The translations under genes were made by a program, and so were the position numbers. A DNA stretch of 64,000 nucleotides from Diplolepis rosae (Eukaryota; Arthropoda; Insecta; Hymenoptera; Diplolepididae), in NCBI GenBank assembly GCA_030998225.1, contig JAPYXD010000308.1:320001-384000 (forward strand). The letters are read 5' to 3'. Positions 24,976-34,164 of this stretch are shown here, in pieces; positions within the stretch are counted from its first letter, which is position 1; every line of letters begins with the position of its first letter. The notes below the pieces were generated by a model, which searched no databases, was not told where the DNA came from, and saw nothing but the letters and a program-made list of their open reading frames with translations.

Positions 24976-25705
24976 AATTCTATGAATTTTGAGTCAATAT
25001 AATAGCAGACGTGTTATCAAACATGTCATTTTAAAATTATATATACTCTTTTAAGGTTCGCTATCTTGAATATGTAATTAACTACAGTTTCCTACGCATT
25101 TTGCATATTTTACGTAATTAACATAGAAAACCTCAAGTTACGCGTAACTTTGCAACCCTGGTAACGATATAGGTTGAGGGTTTTAGAACCCTCAACCAAA
25201 TTACGTTTACGAACGAATGATATAGCTCGAAGCGAGATAATCGACTTGCGATATACCGATTCGATTATCAAAATGGCGACATGATTCCGATTCAAATATA
25301 ATTAATAATGCTAACGCTTCATTATTGATTTAGGTAAGCAAATGAGGAAGTATATTCTCTAATCAAGCCTTTTTTATTCTGAAATGATTGTTGATACTAA
25401 TCATTTATATTTAAAATCATAACGTTAAATAAGAATTTAGACCTTATCGATTATCACTAATTTGTTGGCAAAAGGCGATCTGAATAACTAACCGGTGCCG
25501 CGCGAAGCTCCGAATAAAGGTAGATACATAAACCGTTTGCTTGCTATAAATAAAGCTAAATCCGTAAATATCAACGCATAAATAAGTTCCTCTTTCTTTA
25601 TTGCAACATTATAACATGTTAATACGACGTAAAAATGTTAAAACACGTGTCAGAATGTTTGGAATGCGAGGCATTACGTCATTTTCATGATTACGAATGA
25701 CTCAT

Positions 25706-26735
25706 CCCCCATAGCACAATACCTTCCCTGAACGTTCTATGAACGTTCCCGTGGAATGTTCGGCAGGTTCCATCGGAATGTTCCTAGAACTAAGAAAATG
25801 TCCGGGTTATTTGAACGTTCCAAAGCAACGTTCTCTGAATGTTCCTGTTATTGAATGTTCCAGGAACGTTCAAAAGGAATATTGAGAGGACGTTCCGCAG
25901 CAATATTCAGAGAATATTCAAAGAGAACGTTCCTGGAACCTTCAATAGGAACGTTCAGAGAGCATTTGTATCGAACGTTCGTAGAACTTTTCGAGGGAAA
26001 ATTCAGGGAACATTCGAAGAGAACGTTTTGGAACATTTCGCGGGAATATTTTTTGAGAATGTTCCTGGAATTATTTTCTACGGCATTCAGGAAACTTTCT
26101 TTATAGATAATCAAATGTTACCTTTATGAAAAAATGTAATTTATTTAAATATTTTATTAAAAACATGTTTGAGTAAACGTTATAGCATCTTCCTCTTTGT
26201 ATTTAAAGTATTTTAAAATATATAAACGAAATATTAATATCTGTAATTAATTCTTTTCATTTTACCTATAAATTAATGTCCAAAATTATTTATAAAAAAC
26301 ATTCCCTGCATTAGTATGTTTGAAGCTGAAGGATTATCTATAAAGAAAGTTTCCTGAATGCTGTAGAAAATAATTCCAGGAACATTCTCAAAAATTGTTC
26401 CCTAAATGTTCCCGCGGAATGTTCCAAAACGTTCTCTGCGAATGTTCCCACGAAAAGTTCTACGAACGTTTGATACAAATGCTCTCTGAGCATTCCTATG
26501 GAAGGTTCCAGGAACGTTCTCTTTGAATATTCTCTGAATATTGCTGCAGAACGTTCTCTCAGTATTCCTTTTGAACGTTCCAGGAACGTTCCACAGGAAC
26601 ATTCAGAGAACATTGCTTTGGAACGTTCAAAAAACCCGGATATTTTCTTAGTTTTAGGAACGTTCCTTGAACGTTCCAATGGAACCTTCCGAACATTCCA
26701 CGGGAACGTTCAGGGAAGGTATTTTACTATGGGGG
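25706..26735. mobile_element. Foldback element built of GAANNTTC palindromes
   Basis: The ends are CCCCCATAG and CTATGGGGG. Two arms of about 405 bp (25706..26113 and 26331..26735) are inverted copies around an AT-rich loop of about 215 bp. Each arm consists of roughly 25-27 degenerate units of about 14 bp centred on GAACGTTC, GAATGTTC, GAATATTC or similar; at least 16 exact GAANNTTC matches are in the left arm. Because the units are palindromic, long open frames appear on both strands; they are not genes. No clear TSD was found. Confidence 0.85.
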
Positions 26736-26930
26736 ATATGGCTATTTATAGTAGCAGAACTTGCCTTAACCTCAAAAAGGACCGGATGTAACTCATCACC
26801 TAAGTCTAAATGCGTCGTAAGCCGCTTAGAGGGAGTAATCCCCACAAAAAACAATGTTATAAATATGAGCGTCCCTCTGAAGAGAGCTGGAGAAAAAGTT
26901 GTCTTTAAATCTCTATGTAAACATTAAATT
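26661..26930 (-). other. Unrecognised coding-like fragment
   Basis: An open minus-strand reading reaches from 26930 to the edge of the foldback element. It includes a hydrophobic stretch (TLIFITLFFVGITPSKRL) followed by THLDLGDELHPVLFEVKASS, which has protein-like composition. It does not start with an ATG in context. It may be a relic exon or part of another mobile element. Confidence 0.3.
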
Positions 26931-27183
26931 TGTCAATATTCGTGAAGTCTTGAATTATTTGTGTAGTAGTTAAATAAATTGTCACTTATCCCTTCTAAAA
27001 ATAATTGATTGGGCAATCAATTGATAACGATTAAGAAACACGATAGAAATCAATCAACTTAATTGTTTCCAATCGTATTTGATAATAGAAATCAATTAAT
27101 TTAATTTTTTCCAATCGTGCTTCTTTATTGTTCTCAATCGGATCAATCGAATCCAATCGTGTCCAATCGATAATTTCTAGAAG

Positions 27184-27357
27184 GAATGGTATGCATTTAT
27201 ACGTCTGTCTGCCTGATTGGTGCGAACGGAAAATAGATAAGAGCAAAAAAGACAGACGTTTTTTTTTGTACAAATTTACACTGTATGTCTCTTTTACTCT
27301 TATGTATTTTCTGTCCCCACTGGTCAGGCAGACAGAGGTATAAATGCACCATTAAGG
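27184..27357. mobile_element. Short inverted-repeat MITE, about 174 bp
   Basis: Arms of about 70 bp (GCATTTATACGTCTGTCTG at left, the complement at right) surround a short AT-rich loop. AAGG flanks both sides and might be a 4-bp target duplication. It abuts the next MITE. Confidence 0.75.
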
Positions 27358-27522
27358 GGAATTACACCTCTGCATGCAGGCATTATGCATGCAGGTTACC
27401 ATGGTAACATACAAGAGAGAAAGAGACCCACAATTTTCCTGTTTCTTTCCCACTAATATGTTACCATGGTAAACTGCATGCATAATGCCTGCATGCAAAG
27501 GTGTAATTCCTCCTTTAGTGAA
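27358..27522. mobile_element. Palindromic MITE with GTTACCATGGTAAC
   Basis: Arms of about 53 bp run from GGAATTACACCTCTGC inward to a perfect palindrome GTTACCATGGTAAC on the left and its counterpart on the right. The arms also hold repeated TGCATGCA. The loop is about 45 bp. Confidence 0.8.
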
Positions 27523-27867
27523 TTCAAAAATTCTCTCTCTTTATTGGTTTTGGTTTTAACCAATCAACTGTATTAAGATCCCTTATTATCTGCCCAATCA
27601 GAAGATAGGACTTCTTCTGACACCGATAAATTGATTCATCGGACATTACAAATTGGTGACAGCGGTGGGATACTGCACCAATCAAAGGGATAGAAAATAT
27701 ATTCAAATAAGGAACCTGGTTGAAGTTCAAATCAAAAAATAGATTCATGTAATCATGCATGTTAGACGAAAAAACGAGAGCAGCCAGTGTTAATTAAATT
27801 AAATAAAAACTTTGAAGTGTGTTGTACGGAGTGATTGTGAAAATAAATAATTCGAATATACAGTTTC

Positions 27868-27884
27868 AAAAAAAAAAAAAAAAA
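27868..27884 (+). repeat. Poly(A) tract, 17 nt
   Basis: A run of 17 A follows AT-rich sequence and could be the 3' tail of a retroposed sequence. No matching body or TSD was identified. Confidence 0.7.
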
Positions 27885-28146
27885 GATGGTTTAAAGTGAA
27901 AGTTGACTGCTGAACTGTTGTAGCATTGGTGTTTCAATGACACAAACTGTTAAAGACATTATTAACTTGAGTACTTTTCTGGGTTTATTACGCATAGTGA
28001 ATACTGAAGGTAGATCAAGTAGCTCTCAACCCATCGGTGTGTGTGGAACCTTGAGAAAGGAAATTTGAAACCAATTCATATAAGAAAGCCGCAATCTTCT
28101 ACCAGGGTTTTATGGTGGTTTTACTCTTGGTAGCGTTGGATAATCA

Positions 28147-28290
28147 TTTGCATTATTTACGATATAAGAGATTAAAATTGTCTACGAGGACACCTGTCGA
28201 CAACGTATCCTATCTGATACGCGACTAGTGATTCTCCGATTATGTAGGCAGTGGCAGAAATTTCAAACTCAACTAATTAATTTGAAATCA
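28147..28290. repeat. Body fragment of the tRNA-headed repeat
   Basis: About 140 bp from GCATTATTTACGATATAAG match the body of the unit tandemly repeated at 32.2-32.9 kb. It lies just left of the mariner-like element and lacks the tRNA-like head. Confidence 0.85.
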
Positions 28291-28697
28291 TAAATTGCAC
28301 CAAGCTTGTGAACTGTTGAATTGAGACCACCAAGACTATTCCTCTAACAACCGTAGGTTTACGAGAATGTCCGATACAGCACTTCAAGATCCGAAATATA
28401 TATACGAAGTCTGTCCGGAAAGTATCGGGCCTACCCACAGTGGGTCCACTCATATAGGAGAAAAGGGGAACGAATTATAATGTTTGCTATCAACAAGTGG
28501 TGGCGCTATTGTCGCTACCGATGTTATTTTTAAACTGTTGTAACCATAGCAAACATATCATTGCCAGTTGAAATAATACAGCCGATGCTCATTTTACTAA
28601 ACTACCGTTCGAAGCACCTCAAGCGTCGGTGATATATTTATACATTTCAGGTTAAGCCACTGACGCATTGAGATGCCCTGTCGTCGACAACGTTTTA

Positions 28698-28852
28698 CTC
28701 AACTCCTTACTATTTCATATGCAGCGCTTATTGATATTCACTTTGGGTGAATTAGGTATTTATCAAATTCATTTTACCCAACTAGGATTTTATAAATGTT
28801 CAAATGTCCTTAAGTCCCAAGTTTAATCGACAGAGTTGAGTAAAATTACTTC
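28698..28852. repeat. Small inverted repeat, possible MITE
   Basis: TTTTACTCAACTC near 28698 and GAGTTGAGTAAAA near 28836 are complementary, with further matching TTACTCAACT/AGTTGAGTAA context. It lies inside the mariner-like element. No TSD was established. Confidence 0.5.
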
Positions 28853-29024
28853 AACTATTTTTCTCCGTGTAATAGTACAGTATTTAACTGTTCATTGTGA
28901 TTCATATTTAAAAATTCTTGTTGTATTTTTATTCTTTCACAAATTTTTTTCAACTTTAAATCATTTAAATTTATGAAATGGATTTCATACAATATATTTC
29001 AAAATTTTCCACTCTTTAGAATAC

Positions 29025-29857
29025 ATCGGTTTGGGGGGACGGGGGTTTCGTTTGCATTGATATTAGTTCTTGCTATCATAACTTGGCGGCGCTGATGCTC
29101 ATTTTCACTTTTTTAAAGTACCCTCCTAAAATTGAGATAACCAAGTTGACGTCACAAGCCATGTGGTAGCGATAGACTGTAAGTTAGGTTGGTCTTGGAC
29201 GAAAGAAATATATGGGAATCATTGGGAAATTGATCAAACAAAATTTTCTAGCGTAAAAGTAAGTCATAAATTTATTAATAATTATATTTTTCAAGTGCAA
29301 AATTAATTTCCGCCTATTTTGAGTACCTACTTGTCGCTTGTCATTCTTTTAATTTTTTAATATAAAATAAAATGTCATAAATTTGTAGGTTATGATGACC
29401 GCTTGTTTTGAAGGATTTGAAGAATGTGTTGAAAACTAGAACATGCTTATCGATACATTCTTCAAATCTTTCAAAACAAACGGTCATCATAACCTAAAAA
29501 TGTATGACATTTTATTTTATATTAAAAAATTAAAAGAATGACAAGCGACAAGTAGGTACTCAAAATAAGTGGAAATGAATTTCGCACTTGAAAAATATAA
29601 TCATTAATAAATTTATGACTTACTTTTACGCTAGAAAATTTTGTTTCATCAATTTCCCAATGATTCCCATATATTTCTTTCGTCCAAGACCAACCTAACT
29701 TACAGTCTATCCCTACCACATGGCCTGTGACGTCAACTTGGTTATCTCAATTTTAGGAGGGTACTTTAAAAAAGTGAAAATGAGCATCAGCGCCGCCAAG
29801 TTATGATAGCAAGAACTAATATCAATGCAAACGAAACCCCCGTCCCCCCAAACCGAT
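29025..29857. mobile_element. 833-bp foldback element with about 410-bp arms
   Basis: The ends ATCGGTTTGGGGGGACGG and CCGTCCCCCCAAACCGAT begin two nearly identical inverted arms meeting near 29441. Each arm, read inward, has the same open stretch (HVVGIDCKLGWSWTKEIYGN) ending at a GTAAGT donor-like site, so the arms look like captured exon sequence. Only about 10-20 bp near the centre are not paired. Confidence 0.9.
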
Positions 29858-29858
29858 A

Positions 29859-30995
29859 TGCTAGACTTAAAGTTTTGGTGGGCGCGCGAGCTAACCTAAT
29901 TTTTGAGTATCGTTCGCGAAACTTGTCATTTCCTTAATAAATGTCAAAATTATAATTTGAACATCAGTAAGGGTGGTAGACCAATGCACGAAAATTACTT
30001 TCTCCCAGGAAAAGATGTATTGCCATTAAAAATGATTTGCTAGGAGATGAGCAGATGCAAATTGACAAAAGGCAAGATAGCACTTTATACTTCAAGATGA
30101 GTCTTGTGCTCAATAAAAGGAATATTTCTTCAGAAGAAATAGCGCTGGTAAATAATAACAATAAAGTAAGTCTTGTGTTTAATTCTTATATAAAATAAAA
30201 CTTCAATATCATGTCAATTAAAAGTATTTATCGTGGCTAAAATTAAAATTTCATAGTAAAGATGTTTCACAAAAGAAATAACAAATATTTGTAATTTTGC
30301 ACAAATTATAATATAACTATTAAATTTAGTTTATGTCTTTATGTACTTTTTTTTCAATGAACAATTTTTTTCTTCAGTTAGAAATCGAATGATATAGAAT
30401 TTATAAAACTATCTTTCTAAATCTCAAGACTTAACTATTGGCATGGTAAAAAATTGAGCTTATAAATAAAATAAAATTTGAGTTTGAATTTTTACATATG
30501 AAATTATTAAATATTATTAATTTAATATATTCAGAATAAAAATATTATTAATAAAGTTATCAATATTATTTTATTCTCCTGTAAATAAAGTATCACTGAA
30601 AAGCCAATAAGCTTATTACTTTTGATTTTTTGAAAGAATTATCTATTTCCGTAAGGTCCTCTTGAGATGGATGATTCTCATTCCCAGAATTATATTTTTT
30701 AGTCGATTCCGCTTTGCAGAAGTTTCTATTCATAATTAAAACAATAAATTAGGATAATTATAAAACAATTTGATCACAACATAAATATACATTATTAAGT
30801 CTATATATTACTATAGTATATTTATTGAAAAGAAATTTACGTTATCCTGAATATAACATATTACAGTAGTTTGGTAAATATTTATAACTTCTCTCGGTTC
30901 TCTATTAAAATTATTGATATTCTAGTGATTATCAAAAGATAATAAACAAATAAAACAGATTTTCATTGTTATTTAATTACCTGTCACCTTAAAGC
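29859..30995. repeat. 1-kb segment, copy 2 (inside mariner-like element)
   Basis: This corresponds to 23085..24078. It starts exactly at the right end of the foldback and stops exactly where mariner coding sequence begins, so both junctions are breakpoints. It is longer than copy 1 by about 140 bp near 30530..30665. Confidence 0.9.
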
Positions 30996-31321
30996 TTAGA
31001 AACTGCTGCACAAGATTCGGTGAATGCGCTGGCGCGTTATCGTGGTGATGAATCCAGTCACCGCACACACGCAAGTCATTCCTAAAATGTTGTTCAAAAT
31101 TACCCAAACAGTAGTTTTCGGTATTCCGAGATCATTTTCTCGTTCACGAACAGTTAATCGACGACCACCTTCAATCGCAAGTCGCACCCGCTCAATATTA
31201 TCCAATGTTTTTGTTGTCGAAGGTCGGCCAGAACGAGAATCATTATCAACAGAAGTGATCTCGTTTTTCTGAGTTGAAAAGAAAATTTGATGCAAATTCG
31301 TTGATCTTGTTTTTCAGTCAT
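30996..31321 (-). pseudogene. Mariner transposase with internal deletions
   Basis: The minus-strand reading starts at the ATG at 31321 (MTEKQDQRICIKF). It then jumps to the DNA-binding segment (DSRSGRPSTTKTLDNIERVRL, GRRLTVRE, LGIPKTTVW) and then from LGM directly to the catalytic WIHHHDNAPAHSPNLVQQF. Most of the helix-turn-helix start, the first catalytic Asp and the third are missing. It is an internally deleted mariner, not functional. The family is a common insect one that begins with the same MTEKQ peptide. Confidence 0.85.
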
Positions 31322-31527
31322 TTTTAACAATCACAAAAGCCGCCGAACTCAAAAATAGCTTTGTAAACAAAGACACGCTACGCATAAACTATACGTGCGG
31401 CTGATGTCAACAAGCAACCGATAGGTTCGTAAGGCGTTACTGTTGACGTTCATGCCCCGCAAAGGTCACTCGAACACTAAGGCGCGGAGACATAAAGGTA
31501 GGCCCGATACTTTCCGAACAGACCTCG

Positions 31528-32184
31528 TATATATATATACATACATATCATAGGATAATCAACCTTGTTCCTAAATTAACGAGCTCGTGAAGAGTTACGG
31601 CAAAGTTGGACCAGCCCGGGAAGGATTATGGCACTGAGGGATTAGCCACAGAAGAGGGATTAGCCACAGAAGAGGGATTACGATTCAGCATCAGAAGGAT
31701 CCAGGACAATCAAGGACTCTGGTAGCATCTCCTTGGAACCACATCGAACCGAGTGAATTACTGTGAAAAAAAATACGAAATTATTCAAACGTATCAAGTG
31801 AAATATAATAAATTGTGGTTTCGGCTACGTGAGAAGAAGTGAAGACTCAATCTATCTATAAACTTTTTATTTTACTGTGAGATTTATCTTCTTACAAATA
31901 AGGAACTTGAATTAATTATTGATCTTTGGACATTTCTCACTCATGAAGATAAATCTCCAACATCATTCTTGAGTGTTATGATTCTTAAAATTAAACTAAA
32001 ATTTCTTTGCTTCCATATGTTCATTAAATCTATAAAAACCGTATCGTACCTAATAAATCTAAGTTAAGCGCTTTGATTCCTAATAGTTTTAAATTATTGA
32101 CATAATTCTATACTACATTCTAAAATAAGCTACAGTCGCACAGTTATTAACTATGTCTTTTACCTGATATCCTGCTTGTGGAGA
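31528..32184. other. Non-coding spacer with 19-bp tandem
   Basis: A 19-bp unit GGGATTAGCCACAGAAGAG is repeated about 2.4 times at 31638..31682. The remainder is AT-rich without a gene. Confidence 0.6.
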
Positions 32185-32459
32185 GCAGTCGAAAGCGTCT
32201 TTTTTTCCACAGAAAGATTTTCAAATTCTTCAAATATTTGAATTCAATTGCATTATTTGCGATATAAGAGTTTAAAATTGTTTACGAGGACACCTGTCGA
32301 CAACGAATCCTATCTGATACGCGACTAGTGATTCTCCGATTATGTAGGCAGTGGCAGAAATTTCAAACTCACCTGATTAATTTGAAATCAATTTACAGCC
32401 CAAGGCAGAGCCACTTGGCGATATAAGGAGATCTTCCTGTGGAGAAGGAGATGTCAGAC

Positions 32460-32530
32460 GCCTGTGTAGCTCAGTGGTTAGAGCAGTCGAACGGCAATCG
32501 AAAGACTTGGGCTCTAATCCCAGCGCAGTC
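32460..32530 (+). pseudogene. tRNA-like head, copy 1
   Basis: The D arm GCTC-AGTGGTTA-GAGC and T arm TTGGG-CTCTAAT-CCCAG are clear, and the acceptor strands GCCTGTG and CGCAGTC pair at six of seven positions with one wobble. The anticodon stem pairs at four positions around ACGGCAA. Position 33 is C instead of the universal T, so it is unlikely to be a working tRNA. A T run follows within about 10 nt as a Pol III terminator would. Confidence 0.65.
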
Positions 32531-32797
32531 GAAAGCGTTTTTTTCCACAGAAAAATTTTCAAATTCTATATATATTTGAATTCATTGGCATTATTTGCGA
32601 TATAAGAGTTTGAAATTGTCTACGAGGACACCTGTAGACAACGTATCCTATCTGATACGCGACTAGTGATTCTCCGATTATGTAGGCAGTGGCAGAAATT
32701 TCAAACTCACCTGATTAATTTGAAATCAATTTACAGCCCAAGGCAGAGCCACTTGGCGATATAAGGAGATCTTCCTGTGGAGAAGGAGATGTCGGAC

Positions 32798-32868
32798 GCC
32801 TGTGTAGCTCAGTGGTTAGAGCAGTCGACCGGCAATCGAAAGACTTGGGCTCGAATCCCAACGCAGTC
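32798..32868 (+). pseudogene. tRNA-like head, copy 2
   Basis: It has the same fold as copy 1 with a better B box (GGGCTCGAATCCC). The anticodon loop reads CCGGCAA (GGC at 34-36, Ala-like), again with C at position 33. The terminator-like T run starts about 10 nt downstream. Probably the promoter of the repeat and not a decoding tRNA. Confidence 0.65.
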
Positions 32869-33084
32869 GAAAGCGTCTTTTTTTCCACAGAAACATTTTC
32901 AAATTCTTTAAATATTAATAACTGAAGGCCTATCTGATATAGTGACCGGATAAGTTCCTTGGTTTCGTATCAGGATGGCGGAGGTTGGGATGGTGAGCGT
33001 GTAAATGAGTCTCAAATACAATCAACCCTTCACAGAACGTTACTAATTACAAATCTTATCTCACCCTAGCGAACTCGCTGAACG

Positions 33085-33690
33085 CTAGCAAACACCTATA
33101 AATTGATTATTTCGATAGCAATAGTTACATTGTCCACCCTCTTTATCCTTTATGATTTTGTTTTGCTTATTTGGACAATTACGCTTATAGTATTCAAATT
33201 CCTTACAATCAAAGCATTGTACCTTATCTAGATCACGCTTGGATTGATAATTATCGCCTTTTTGCATATGGGCCACTCGCTTGAGTTGATCAACCCAAAA
33301 TTTATTTTTCAGCCCAGACCCAGACATAGCGGGGGGAACCGAGACAGAAACTGACCCGTCAACCCGTCCCCAACTTTTAATCTTATGGTCTGCCTTAGAA
33401 GCCAGTGCGGTATTTTTCATTACTTGTGAAGTAAATTTATTCAGGAGTTGGTTTACGCGACCCCCATATTCTTGAATTGACTCATCAGAGTTTTTCTGGA
33501 TATTAGACAGAGCCTGAAACATTTGGCTCACATTCTCACAGAGAATACTCTGACCGTTCTTTGACCTTGCATTATTAAAGAAAGATGCTAAATTGGTTCT
33601 CAATGGCAAAACGCGAACAAGTTTGACATTTATGAAACCTTCTCGTGAAGACTTTATTACCGGCGTCGCTCACAGAATGATCTGAACTAT
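33085..33690 (-). pseudogene. Gypsy-type gag fragment
   Basis: The open frame at 33085..33609 contains LPLRTNLASFFNNARSKNGQSI, a capsid-like helical region (MFQALSNIQKNSDESIQEY) and a C-terminal zinc knuckle CFDCKEFEYYKRNC in which the usual His is Tyr. Sequence up to about 33690 continues the reading upstream. It runs opposite to the gypsy pol at 34.2 kb, so an inversion or two independent insertions must be involved. The element is broken; no protease is present. Confidence 0.75.
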
Positions 33691-33699
33691 TTTAAAAAC

Positions 33700-34155
33700 C
33701 GACTAGAGACATATGGCTTTGCTGTTCGCGTTTTGCCATTGAGAACCAATTTGGCATCTTTCTTTAATAATAAAAATTTTTTGAAAAAAATTCCGGTCGG
33801 TTCGTGTACAAAATGTTTTAAATATTTTCATTTTATCCGATTTTCATTCATAGAGATCTTCAAATTTTTTTCAATTCGTGATGCTGCATACTGGACTACT
33901 GCATTTTGAATTGCAAGCTATGAGATAAGTTTTTAATTTCTATGATAATTTTTTTTTTTTAATTATCTTCTATATTCTAATCCTTTACTGAAATTTTGAA
34001 TGAATCTTTTAATTTATGGCACTGAAGAGGGCCCCCATATGTGGCCGAAACGTTTGCCTTTCTTTCTTTTCTTTTTTGCGCATTTTTAAATCTAATAATA
34101 ATAATTTTAATCAAAGATAATAAGAAGAAACTGACCCTATGCCAAAGAAATGAAT
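33700..34155. mobile_element. Partial copy of the 24.3-kb inverted-repeat element
   Basis: Sequence from TTCGCGTTTTGCCATTG through TTCCGGTCGGTTCGTG to GAGGGCCCCCATATGTGG and ACTGACCCTATGCCAAA follows 24540..24960. The left terminal repeat is missing. About 47 bp at its left end are an inverted copy of the gag start at 33590..33640. Confidence 0.8.
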
Positions 34156-34164
34156 AAAATCTTT

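Larger units (their letters stand above)
22985..25160. mobile_element. hAT-type element, 2176 bp, TSD GTAACGAT
   Basis: The left end CAGGGTTGCGAAG and right end CTTTGCAACCCTG are inverted repeats (12 of 13 positions). A perfect 8-bp duplication GTAACGAT flanks it (22977..22984 and 25161..25168). No transposase is encoded. The interior holds a 1-kb segment also found at 29.9-31.0 kb and a nested inverted-repeat element at 24339..24975. It is a non-autonomous element placed directly upstream of WDR92. Confidence 0.93.
28404..31527. mobile_element. Deleted mariner element carrying other repeats
   Basis: About 30-bp terminal inverted repeats (ACGAAGTCTGTCCGGAAAG at left, CTTTCCGAACAGACCTCGT at right) lie in TA-rich flanks. 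The only mariner coding sequence left is a fragment adjacent to the right end. Between them lie a small inverted repeat at 28698..28852, a 833-bp foldback at 29025..29857 and a 1.1-kb segment shared with the hAT-type element at 22985. Confidence 0.85.
32185..32918 (+). repeat. Tandem array of a 338-bp tRNA-headed repeat
   Basis: Two complete heads, 338 bp apart (32460 and 32798), each precede the same body (poly-T, CCACAGAAA, GATATAAGAG..., CAGTGGCAGAAATTTC, GGCAGAGCCACTTGG). A third, head-truncated copy starts at 32185. The order, tRNA-like head then body, is that of a tRNA-derived SINE, but here the units are head-to-tail as in a satellite. Dispersed body fragments lie at 11920 and 28147. 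Confidence 0.85.

Noticed and set aside
25839..26679. Several long frames on both strands (NVPGTFKRN-type repeats)
   Set aside because: They arise from the palindromic 14-bp units, which keep both strands open; the composition is not protein-like beyond the repeat.
32460..32868. Two functional alanine tRNA genes
   Set aside because: Position 33 is C in both copies, the anticodon stem has a mismatch, and both lie in a 338-bp tandem unit; more likely a SINE-type head.
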